From assembly GCA_019247515.1 (NCBI GenBank), contig JAFAOS010000418.1, forward strand, positions 1 through 35,653: DNA of 35,653 nt. The letters are read 5' to 3'. A model generated the notes under the pieces. It was not told the DNA's origin and ran no database searches. It was given only the letters and a program-made list of their open reading frames with translations. The DNA is from Chloroflexota bacterium. Lineage in GTDB: Bacteria > Chloroflexota > UBA6077 > CF-72. Below, piece by piece: positions 22,162-29,860 of this stretch. The translations under genes were made by a program, and so were the position numbers. Numbering within the stretch: the stretch's first letter is position 1; every line of letters begins with the position of its first letter.

Positions 22162-23868
22162 CTATGGGAACCAGGTCAGGCTCACCGGGACATTCACCAC
22201 TCCAAGTTCAGGCGATTCGGGCCGGCCGCCGGCTCGTGACTCAGCGTTGAGTCTGTCCAGGATCTGTCTGGCATTCGATCCCGTCTGGGTTGCCCACGTA
22301 TTTGCCGCGATACCTGCCATGAGCGGCGTCGCGAAGGATGTGCCAGACCACTGCGCCCAGCCGTATCGGTTCACAAGCGGCTCGGCCGGCGGCAACAAGG
22401 GTGGGAACCGTTCAGCCGCATAGATGCCGATTACGCCAGATTGAGGCGTTATGCCATCCACATCGACGTCGCCGCCGAGGGTCGACACCGCGTCTCTCGC
22501 CAGCTCACTTGGCGTCTCTCCCTGATTGGAGTAGCGGGCGGGTTGTGTCGCGTGCACACTGGTTGCCGCGACCCCCAGTGTCGTGTCGTAGAGCGCTGGA
22601 ATTCGAGGACTCCATCGCGGGTTGCGCTCGACACCACGAAACATCGAGTCGTTGCCGGCTGCAGCGACGATGAGACAGTTTTGGGCCAGGAGAAGTTCCA
22701 TCAGACGTCGCACGGGCGCCTGCACCAGGTCGAGCGAGTCCTTTATGGTGGCGTCACCATCGTCGATGAGTTCTCGCAGCTTGGCGGCCGGGACCGGCTC
22801 TTGGACATCAGATCCTTGCCGAACGATGAACTGTAGAGATGGATCTTCAGGGCACCCGGGCAATCCAGCTACCGGCAGGCCGAACCAGATGGATGCCAAC
22901 TGCTCGAGCGCAGGCAAAATCCCGAGGCTCAAGTTGATGATCAACCGGTCACTCGCGCCCTTGGCCTTAAGCAGTCCGAGCAGGCCAACCGTTAGTGAAT
23001 GCAACGAGCCAACGCCGAAATTGTTTAGCACGCGCACCAGCTGCAGCGGAGCCCAGGGTGCCACTGCGTACGCAATGCTTGCCACGAACAATCCGTGATC
23101 AGAGATGTCGAACGGGTGCGCGGGTTCGATCGGACGGATACCCCCGTTGCGCTCCAATGTCTGCAGGGTCCCGATACGCGCCTGTTCCAGCGGTGAGGGT
23201 GGCAATCCGCCGATCGGCGGGATCAAGCGTTCGATGACCTCGCGCAGGTGGCGGTTGTCTTTGAATTGCTCGAGCGCGGCGTGAATCTCGGAAAGCTCCG
23301 GCGCGGTGTCCAGCACGGCAATCTGGACGGGTGCAGGTCCCCCTCGGATCGACTTTTCCGCCTCGCCAAGGAGGTCCAGCGCAGGAAGTTCGGGCGCATA
23401 CCGAATGCGATCGCCAAACGGCTCCACGGGCAGGGGTTGACTCGCTGGACTACCGCCGCAGCAATCCTGTGCCGCGCCAAACCAGTTCGGCGTCGCCGCG
23501 ACCAACTGAATGTTATTTGCCAATTCGCGGCCGGCCGCCTGGTTGATGCGTCCGATCGCCAGCCGAGTGGCCGCTGGCTCGGACCGCGTAAGCTTGACAG
23601 GCAGCAGTAGCAGGCGCTCATCCTCTTTCTCGGCCGGCACTTCCAGAACAGGCTCCTCGGGGGAGGGTGGTTCCGTCGGCAGCTGCTCGCCCAACAACCT
23701 GGCGATCTGTTGCCGAACGACGGAAACGCTGGGCAGCGGGTCCGCGCCGGGTGGGATCTGGACATTAACTCCAACCAGCACCTCACCCGGCACCCAGGCC
23801 ATCGGACGCACCCTGATGCGGCGCGACGACCAGGCTGGCGTCGACTGGCCGAAATGTTCACTAAGCAT
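22162..23868 (-). CDS. Intracellular-type S8 (subtilisin-like) serine peptidase
   Basis: A 568-residue subtilase with its complete catalytic set: Asp187 (VQIAVLDTAPE), His258 (DISDHGLFVASI), the oxyanion Asn406 (IVAAAGND) and Ser511 (WSGTSFATPLMAG). The first 180 residues form a separate N-terminal region with an acidic, Pro-rich linker at about 66-86 and a Cys pair at 136-137. Spacings between catalytic residues (71, 148 and 105) are each about 40-57 longer than in subtilisin, so the core carries inserts at about 200-250, 338-385 and 455-500. No signal peptide is visible, so it should act in the cytoplasm. It starts 4 bp after the CHAT gene stop and must be co-transcribed with it. Its partner suggests activation by, or action within, a protease cascade. 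Confidence 0.9.
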   Translation of the reverse strand: MLSEHFGQSTPAWSSRRIRVRPMAWVPGEVLVGVNVQIPPGADPLPSVSVVRQQIARLLGEQLPTEPPSPEEPVLEVPAEKEDERLLLLPVKLTRSEPAATRLAIGRINQAAGRELANNIQLVAATPNWFGAAQDCCGGSPASQPLPVEPFGDRIRYAPELPALDLLGEAEKSIRGGPAPVQIAVLDTAPELSEIHAALEQFKDNRHLREVIERLIPPIGGLPPSPLEQARIGTLQTLERNGGIRPIEPAHPFDISDHGLFVASIAYAVAPWAPLQLVRVLNNFGVGSLHSLTVGLLGLLKAKGASDRLIINLSLGILPALEQLASIWFGLPVAGLPGCPEDPSLQFIVRQGSDVQEPVPAAKLRELIDDGDATIKDSLDLVQAPVRRLMELLLAQNCLIVAAAGNDSMFRGVERNPRWSPRIPALYDTTLGVAATSVHATQPARYSNQGETPSELARDAVSTLGGDVDVDGITPQSGVIGIYAAERFPPLLPPAEPLVNRYGWAQWSGTSFATPLMAGIAANTWATQTGSNARQILDRLNAESRAGGRPESPELGVVNVPVSLTWFP

Positions 23869-23872
23869 GCGC

Positions 23873-26752
23873 CTACTGTATCGGCCGCCAGTCGCCGACC
23901 AGGGCGAACGGGGCCCAGAAAGCCGGGTGCGAACTGCCTTCTGATCGAAGTATGTGCATCTGAGCCGCGCGCAATGCCCCGCTCCGGCTCGCCCCGGAGC
24001 GCAGTCGAGTGTAGAACTCCGTCATCAACTCGCAGGTGAGCGTATCGTCGACGCGCCACAAGCTCTGCAGTACCGACCTCGCGCCCGCGTATAGCAGCGA
24101 GCGTGTCAGGCCTACTGGCTCGTCACCTGGGAGCACAACCGCGTTCCCGCTTTCGCAAGCGCTGACAGTCACGAGATCGCAGTCGAGCAGCAGGTCCATG
24201 CAATCCAGCGCGGCGAGGCGGCCGTCGGCCAGTTGCACGTAGGACAGCAGTGGAGCGTCTGCCAGGCTGTGTCCATGCGCGGCGAAGTGCACAAGGCTCG
24301 CACGCGCGCCTTTGTCGCGAACCCTGGCCACCGTGGCTTCACCCTCGAACAGACACTCGGCGTCGAGCAACCGGCCAATCCGACGTCCTTCTTCGAGGGC
24401 TCCAGGTAGATACCCGTCCGCGCTGTTGGCAACCACCAGCGACTTGGCTGTTGCCGCCTGTCGCGGACGACGGCAGTAACCGATGACGGTGGCAGACGGC
24501 GCTAGCCCAACTTCCACCCGCTCGACCAGGTAGCGCGTTCCATCGTGCAGCGCGGCGAATGGCACGCTATGCAGGACGCCGTGCGGCACAATCAGCAGCC
24601 GGTGGCAGCCCTTCAGCAACTGTGCCAGCGGACCCATCAGCATCGCGTACAGTCGCCCGAGAACGCGCTGCGCGTGGACTGCCAGGATGGGCAGCGGCCG
24701 CTTCAGCGCTGCCGTCACGTTGAGCTGCAATGCGCGTATGAGGCCGCTCACTTCGGTCGCTGCCCCCCGCGCCACATGCGCCGCAAGAGGCTGGCCACGC
24801 CGGAGCACGAACACCGCGATGTCGTCTCCAACGATGGCGTACTCCACCAGTGCCGTGCCGCGGCCCAGCCAGCGCAGCGGCCAACGGACCCTCCCCTGGA
24901 CCTCTGGCAGATAGTCCAGACTTCCGGAGTCTGCAAGTCGAAGGTCCTCGACCACCGCACTGATGCGCGCCTGGCAGGCCTCCAACTCTCGATAAAGAGC
25001 TGAGGCGTTCCCACCGACCGTCGAACCGGCCAGATCGTCCGTCGGGCGCGGATCGAAAAGCGTCGAACTCAGCCGTTCGTGGCGGCGCCGCAGGTTGGCG
25101 AGTTCCTTGGCTAGTGCACGCGTTTCTGGCGTCTCCGTTCTCGCGGGTATGCCCTGCGAGCGCAGCGCCAGCGCGTCCACCAGCGCTCTGGTCTTTGCGC
25201 GTTCGGCCAGGACGAAGGCGCGGCGTGCTCGACCCTGGTCCAGGCAGAGGCGGATCGCGTCGTAGTACACCGACAAGCGCTGATCCTGCTCGAGGAACCC
25301 TGCGCGTTGTTCGGTCAGAATGCGACCCTGCACATGCTCGAGTGCGCTTGCCGCGGCAACGTAGTTCCGCAGTGCTTCGCTGGGGTCCGGCGCGAGATCG
25401 CCAAGGGCGCGCAATCCTTGGTATTCCAGCAGCGGAACTCCGTGCCGACGGGCCACTCGGCGAGCCGACAGGGCAGCTGCGCGCGCCGATCGCCGCTCTC
25501 CGACACGTGCGAGCAGTTGAGCCAGCAGCACGTCGGCCCGTGCCGCAAGCACGTTCAGGTTGCGCACGTGGAGCTCGCGCCGAGCACCCTTTGCCTCCTG
25601 CAGCGCCGCTTCGACAGCGCCAGCACGTTCCAACACCCGGGCACGCTGGAGACGAACGACTGGTGACCAGCCGTCGCAACCGCCGAAGCGAAAGAGGTGC
25701 TCGGCGCGCGCCAGATCCTCTGCCGCCTCGAGATGACGCGCCAGCCGTTCGCGAGCGATCGCCCGTTGCAGCAAGCTCTTGGCGAGTTCCACGCCAGCAG
25801 AGTTGGCCGCGAGTTGCTCGACGATCTGGTCGGCGAGCACTGCCGCGTCCGCGGGACGGTTGAGCTCCAGCAGGCAATCGACCGCAACCTGGCCAAAGAT
25901 CGCCGCGTGCGACAGCCTTCCAAGCTCGAGCATGGTGCGTCGCACCTCGACGGCGAGTGCTAGCGCGCGACTCACATGGCCGCGGGCGGACAGGCCCCGC
26001 GCGATGCAGCCCTCGGCCAGGGCAACGGGGCCAGGCCGATTGTGGTGTCGGAAGGTCTCCGCGGATTCGCGCAGCAGACGCTCACTGAGCTCATAATCGT
26101 CCAGGCGCTGATACACCAGCGCCGAGTTGATCTGCACCTCGGCCCGAACCAGATCGCGCTCGTGCGGGTCGACGATTCGCTGCGCAGCCGATACCGCTCG
26201 GGCATGTGCCGACAGCGAGTCGTCGTACCGCCCCATCTCACGCAGGAGGTTGCCCATGGCGCTTTCCAGTCGCGCCAGCCGAGGCCACAAGCCGTGCTGG
26301 GTGAGGATCGCGCGGGCCGCCTGGGCCTCCTCCAGGGCGGGGCCTAACTCAACCGTCGCCGCACGTGTATACGCGGCTCCGAGGCGAGTCCGCGCCCACC
26401 CTATGTCGTCGCCCACGGATCGGTACAGGGCGCCGGCACGATCGTAGGACCTTAGCGCGTCGGCGTACTGTCCGAGTTCGCGTAACGCATCCCCGGCCGT
26501 CATCACGCCCAGGGCCTGCAGCGCGGGCTGTTCTGCGAGTACGCCGATCCGTTCGATAGTCTCGGCTAGCGGCACGCACGTGCGGGGCTGGATGAACAGT
26601 TGGCGATCAGCCTCGACCTTGAGCAACTCAGCCACGCGCCCCGCGTCCAAACGCGCTGCTGCCTGCGTCAACCTCTTCAGCCCGCCTTCATCTAGCTCGG
26701 GCTCCGCCAGGATCGCGGTCAACGCGGAGGCGAGTTCAGCCGCCGTCGACAT
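23873..26752 (-). CDS. TPR-CHAT protein (caspase-like peptidase with tetratricopeptide repeats)
   Basis: A 959-residue protein. Residues 1-550 are helical tetratricopeptide-type repeats (for example AGDALRELGQYADALRSYDR, NLLREMGRYDDSLSAHARAV). A helical linker carries YDAIRLCLDQGRARRAFVLA. The C-terminal CHAT domain (about 640-959) belongs to the caspase/separase clan and has the dyad His826 (LVHFAAHGHS) and Cys866 (VTVSACESG), followed by GLTRSLLYAGARSVLQSLW. Both catalytic residues are present, so it should be an active protease gated by the TPR sensor region. ATG at 26750-26752 is chosen; a GTG at 26786-26788 would add 12 residues, and neither has a good ribosome binding site. The S8 gene follows 4 bp later. 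Decayed mobile DNA abuts its 5' side. Confidence 0.9.
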   Translation of the reverse strand: MSTAAELASALTAILAEPELDEGGLKRLTQAAARLDAGRVAELLKVEADRQLFIQPRTCVPLAETIERIGVLAEQPALQALGVMTAGDALRELGQYADALRSYDRAGALYRSVGDDIGWARTRLGAAYTRAATVELGPALEEAQAARAILTQHGLWPRLARLESAMGNLLREMGRYDDSLSAHARAVSAAQRIVDPHERDLVRAEVQINSALVYQRLDDYELSERLLRESAETFRHHNRPGPVALAEGCIARGLSARGHVSRALALAVEVRRTMLELGRLSHAAIFGQVAVDCLLELNRPADAAVLADQIVEQLAANSAGVELAKSLLQRAIARERLARHLEAAEDLARAEHLFRFGGCDGWSPVVRLQRARVLERAGAVEAALQEAKGARRELHVRNLNVLAARADVLLAQLLARVGERRSARAAALSARRVARRHGVPLLEYQGLRALGDLAPDPSEALRNYVAAASALEHVQGRILTEQRAGFLEQDQRLSVYYDAIRLCLDQGRARRAFVLAERAKTRALVDALALRSQGIPARTETPETRALAKELANLRRRHERLSSTLFDPRPTDDLAGSTVGGNASALYRELEACQARISAVVEDLRLADSGSLDYLPEVQGRVRWPLRWLGRGTALVEYAIVGDDIAVFVLRRGQPLAAHVARGAATEVSGLIRALQLNVTAALKRPLPILAVHAQRVLGRLYAMLMGPLAQLLKGCHRLLIVPHGVLHSVPFAALHDGTRYLVERVEVGLAPSATVIGYCRRPRQAATAKSLVVANSADGYLPGALEEGRRIGRLLDAECLFEGEATVARVRDKGARASLVHFAAHGHSLADAPLLSYVQLADGRLAALDCMDLLLDCDLVTVSACESGNAVVLPGDEPVGLTRSLLYAGARSVLQSLWRVDDTLTCELMTEFYTRLRSGASRSGALRAAQMHILRSEGSSHPAFWAPFALVGDWRPIQ

Positions 26753-26800
26753 CACAACTGCAGTGACCGACACTCCAAGTAAACGCACGCCGCGGCTCGA

Positions 26801-27240
26801 TTGGGGACATGGACGGGTTCGCTCAGTCGTAGGTTGACCCGCGTCGCTGGCGCCAAGCCGGCAAACCAGCGGTGCGATTTCACCACAATACGACCCGCGC
26901 CCCCATTGCGCGGTACGGGCTCATCGCCGTCGAAGAACTTGCATGTGCGTGGTCGCCTGACTCGATGCTGGCCACGTCGGTGCAGGATGCTGGCTGCGGC
27001 CAACTCCTGCACATCCTGGGCGTCAAAGCCGCGGAGGCTGGACGCTTGCTGATCGCGGTGAACCGTCTGGCACATCGCAGCGGTGTTCGACGTGCGGCGA
27101 ACTGGTGCCCAGGACGCTCGCCGGGCGCTGGGATCCCTGCCAAGTGCGCGTTGAGCCTCAGTCGGGACCATAATGCTAATGCCGCATTCAACATCCTGCA
27201 CCTGATGCAAGGGCTCGGATGCAGCCTTCGGGCTTCTACG
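26801..27240 (+). pseudogene. tnpB: Truncated, multiply frameshifted TnpB (RuvC-like RNA-guided nuclease)
   Basis: TnpB signatures appear in order but in different frames. RLTRVAGAKPANQRCDF (26825-26881) matches the helix before RuvC-II. A second frame (26872-27063) has HHNTTRAPIARYGLIAVEEL, with the catalytic Glu, then GQLLHILGVKAAEAGRLLIA. A third frame (27075-27140) has the zinc-finger start SQRCSTCGELVPRTLAGRW and DPC. The second frame resumes with KCALSLSRDHNANAAFNIL, which carries the RuvC-III Asp. At least three frameshifts separate these pieces. The N-terminal half with the first catalytic Asp is missing, so no active nuclease can be made. It lies back to back with the CHAT gene, about 50 bp from its start. 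Confidence 0.8.
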
Positions 27241-27300
27241 TCAGGGGTTTCCCTGATGCGTTGCCCGAGAAGCCGCAGGCTTCAGCGATGGAGTCATCAC
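27241..27300 (+). ncRNA. Remnant omegaRNA-like right end (two hairpins)
   Basis: Directly after the TnpB C-terminus come two perfect dyads: TCAGGG-GTTT-CCCTGA (27241-27256) and GAAGCC-GCA-GGCTTC (27269-27283), then a GATGGAGTCATCAC end near 27300. In intact TnpB systems the 3' part of the guide RNA is made from this position, with the guide taken from the next bases. Here it is only a scar, and expression is unproven. Confidence 0.45.
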
Positions 27301-27399
27301 CTGATTCCACATCGCCGTGCGCCAATTCCCGTGCGCACTACGTTCAATTCAACGTGCGGCACGAGTTGGAATGCGACAGGCACAGGGTGCCACACCTTG

Positions 27400-27836
27400 C
27401 CTCCTATGCTCAGAGTTCTGCCGACCGAGTGGGTCCTCTGGAGTTCGAACTTGTTGTAGAGACAGCCCGTGGCGGCCCTTGCCTGGCGTGACCAGGATCA
27501 CGCTGCGCAAACTGGTGCTGACCGCGATGCGGAATGACGAGAGCCGAACCAGCACCGACTACCGGGTATTTGTCTGTGGTCGCACGGCTGTGTTTTCACG
27601 CGGAGACCAGGACTGGTTCAGTTGGCTGGCTACTACTGCATGACGCGGATGACTCGGCCGCATGCGACCGTGAACTGACACTGTTCCAGGGAGACACGCC
27701 GCTCTACAGCACTCGAGCCAACGGCTACGGTGGCTTTACCTTCGAGGCCGCCGCAATTGGTATGTACCGGCTCAAGATCGCCTTGCCGGACGCAGAGCAA
27801 CGGCTTGAACGCGTCCCTGCTCGTATCACCGGCTGA
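27400..27836 (+). pseudogene. Remnant of a beta-sandwich (carboxypeptidase-regulatory-like) protein
   Basis: The clearest piece is the last 60 residues of a plus-strand frame ending at 27836: GWLLLHDADDSAACDRELTL, FQGDTPLYSTRANGYGGFTF, then EAAAIGMYRLKIALPD. The pattern (strand, turn, YGGFTF, short loop, MYRLKI) is that of carboxypeptidase-regulatory-like or CnaB-like sandwiches. A neighbouring frame up to 27643 contributes RTAVFSRGDQDWFSW and appears to precede it, which implies a frameshift near 27600. Proteins of this kind often sit near CHAT genes, as I recall, so this could be a lost accessory gene; that is inference. It is on the opposite strand from CHAT. Confidence 0.4.
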
Positions 27837-27849
27837 GTACGCACTCGCC

Positions 27850-28205
27850 CTCGTGGGCAGTCAACTCGCGGGAACCAGCCGATGTTTCGGATGCCCTGGG
27901 CCTCGGCCGACCTCGGATCCGATGCGCATCGAGCGATACCTGCCCCAAGCACGGGTGCTGTCCGTGTGCGACGTGGTGATGTCGCATTGCGGCTCCGGAA
28001 CCATGCTCGCCGCGCTGGACAACGGCTTGCCAATGGTGAACCTGCCGGTCAGGATGGATCAGCCGGAGAAGGCGTCGCGGTTCGCCTGGCACTCCCCGAT
28101 CCCGCGTTTCGACGGAACGCGGAACGCATTCAGCGCGAGATCCACGCGTCGCCATCGCCGAATGACGTGGTCGACGTGTTGGAGAACCTGGCGCGGGGAT
28201 GTACG
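27850..28205 (+). pseudogene. C-terminal remnant of a UGT/MGT-family glycosyltransferase
   Basis: From 27922 the frame encodes MRIERYLPQARVLSVCDVVM, then SHCGSGTMLAALDNGLPMVN and LPVRMDQPEKASRFA. This is the nucleotide-sugar-binding signature of GT1 (UDP-glycosyl or macrolide glycosyltransferase-like) enzymes. Near 28080 the sense shifts to another frame: LPDPAFRRNAERIQREIHAS, then PSPNDVVDVLENLARG, the usual C-terminal helices of the family. The N-terminal two thirds are absent, so the gene is dead. Its 3' part overlaps, on the opposite strand, the C-terminus of the GT2-GtrA gene. Confidence 0.75.
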
Positions 28206-29389
28206 CGCGGCACGCGAGTCTGGACCGCCAACCAGGCCAGCCCCGAGAAGACCAGACTGTCCAGAACGACATAGTTCAGACACATTCCAGCCAGGATGCC
28301 GCTGATCGACGCCAGCCAGAGTGTGACCTGGCCGCTCAGCAGGAGTAGCGTGGTGATGGTGATTGCGACGCCGGATGCACCAAGTGCCGCCAGGTTGTAC
28401 AGCCACCACGTGCTGTACGGTCTGTCGCGCCAGGTCAGGCGCCGATTCAGCAGGTAGTTCCACAGGATCGCGACTTCGGTGGCGACCCAGAGCGGCCATC
28501 CCAATTCACCGGACCCCAGCGCCTGCAAGGTGAGCAGCGTACCGGTGTTGACCAGCATGCCGCTCAATCCCACGAGGCCGAACAGTGCGAAACGCTGGAC
28601 ACCGGTGAGACTGAGCAGAAGCATCAGGATGTGGCGTAGCACGAGCAGTCCCTGTTGCATGCAGGCTTTGCTCTCACCATCCGCGCGAGGTAAGAAGGTA
28701 TACGGGATCTCGGTTACACGCCGGGCACGGCCGCGGACAAGGACCTCGAGCGAGATCTTCCAGCCAATGGGTTTCAATTGGACTCCCTGCACGAGCGATC
28801 GCCGAAATAGGAAGAAGCCACTGAGCGGGTCAGTCACGCGACGCACTGGGGTGAGCAGAAATGCAAGACGGGTGAGTAGTGCCAGGCCGAGCGAAATGGC
28901 TTTGCGACTGGTGCCGTTAAGCCCTTGCGGACTTCCGCCAGGCAGGTAGCGTGAGCCGCCGACGTAGTCAGCGCCCGCCTGCTGCGCCGCGGCGAGCATG
29001 GGCGGTATCGCCTCTGGAGGATGCTGCCCGTCGGCGTCCATGACGCACACGTAGACGCCACGCGCCGCGCGGATACCGGCGACGACCGCGGTGCCCAGCG
29101 TGCGCTCCGCGACGGAGCCGCGCGGTCGGTGCAGAACCACCAGCCGTTGGCTGCCAAGCTCGCGCTGAACATCGAGCAGCACCTCGAGCGTGTTGTCGCG
29201 ATCGGAGTCGTCGACGACGATGATCTCGAAATCCGTGCCCGACAGTACCGTCTGCAGCTGGTGCAGGAACGGACCAACGGTCCTGGCCTCGTGACGTGTG
29301 GGGATGACGACGCTGAGAAGTGGCGGGATCACTGCACTTGTTCCGGCTGAGAACGCGAAACCCGCGGGAGCTTCAACCAGGAAGAGCAT
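28130..29389 (-). CDS. GT2 glycosyltransferase fused to a GtrA-like membrane domain
   Basis: A 419-residue two-domain protein. Residues 24-245 are a dolichol-phosphate-mannose-synthase-like GT2 domain: LSVVIPTRHEARTVGPFL, EIIVVDDSD, the metal-binding D118-A-D120 (VMDADGQHP), then RRVTDPLSGFFLFRR. Residues 265-385 are a GtrA domain with four membrane helices (QRFALFGLVGLSGMLVNTG, then WNYLLNRRLTW and LNYVVLDSLVFSG). Such fusions load a sugar on undecaprenyl phosphate and move it across the membrane. The frame extends 100 codons upstream through an FkbM-like remnant, so the ATG at 29387-29389 just before the GT2 fold is chosen. Normal GtrA proteins end near residue 385; the last 34 residues are antisense to the UGT remnant and look acquired. 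Confidence 0.85.
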   Translation of the reverse strand: MLFLVEAPAGFAFSAGTSAVIPPLLSVVIPTRHEARTVGPFLHQLQTVLSGTDFEIIVVDDSDRDNTLEVLLDVQRELGSQRLVVLHRPRGSVAERTLGTAVVAGIRAARGVYVCVMDADGQHPPEAIPPMLAAAQQAGADYVGGSRYLPGGSPQGLNGTSRKAISLGLALLTRLAFLLTPVRRVTDPLSGFFLFRRSLVQGVQLKPIGWKISLEVLVRGRARRVTEIPYTFLPRADGESKACMQQGLLVLRHILMLLLSLTGVQRFALFGLVGLSGMLVNTGTLLTLQALGSGELGWPLWVATEVAILWNYLLNRRLTWRDRPYSTWWLYNLAALGASGVAITITTLLLLSGQVTLWLASISGILAGMCLNYVVLDSLVFSGLAWLAVQTRVPRVHPRARFSNTSTTSFGDGDAWISR

Positions 29390-29539
29390 GAGCCTGGTGG
29401 GCAAGCGTATCGTAAAGACCGGGTCACGACGCTGTCGAAACACTTCGCGTTGAACCCGATTGCGAGCGGCCAGTGCAGGTAAGAGACGGCGCCCTGTGCT
29501 GCTGAAAGCTTGCTCCGTCGTCCACTCGGCTCTTCGACT

Positions 29540-29749
29540 CCCATGGCTCGATGCGTCGGCTGATTGCTTGATCGGCTGCTCACCGTCGGGATCCAGGAGC
29601 CCAAACGCGTGGACACGGACTTTCCGGTTGTCGGCGAATTCAACCGCGATTGCCGAAACGAATTCCGCTATTGGCTCAAACACGTGCACATGCGGGCTCT
29701 ACACATGGGTTGTCGATGAACCAGTCGAGCACGCGTCGTTTTGACGGCA
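29540..29749 (-). pseudogene. FkbM-type methyltransferase remnant
   Basis: The minus-strand frame just upstream of the GT2-GtrA gene encodes MHVFEPIAEFVSAIAVEFAD, then NRKVRVHAFGLLDPDGEQPI and KQSADASSHG. This is the FEP...N...V...L.D.DG pattern of the SAM-binding part of FkbM methyltransferases. Upstream, in another frame, an ATG at 29747-29749 starts MPSKRRVLDWFIDNP, which may be the displaced N-terminus. The glycine-rich SAM motif and the C-terminal half are missing, so the gene is internally deleted and inactive. The rest of the gap to 29860 holds no gene. It is relatively AT-rich and may hold a promoter, but no clear boxes were found. Confidence 0.5.
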
Positions 29750-29860
29750 TCTGACTCGAAGCGCCGGCGCACGCGTCAGATCGCGGGCCAGACCACTGTA
29801 GCAACTGTTCTGTTTACAACACGTTCTCTTGTACGAACATCTGATTGGAGCAATGGATCA

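Larger units (their letters stand above)
26801..27300 (+). mobile_element. Decayed IS200/IS605-type element (TnpB end plus right end)
   Basis: The 3' half of a tnpB gene with several frameshifts, followed by two short hairpins and a GATGGAGTCATCAC terminus of the kind found at right ends of tnpB-bearing elements. No tnpA, no left end and no start of tnpB are present, so it is immobile. Confidence 0.65.

Noticed and set aside
26752..27210. 152-residue minus-strand frame upstream of CHAT
   Set aside because: Antisense to the TnpB fossil and without its own similarity.
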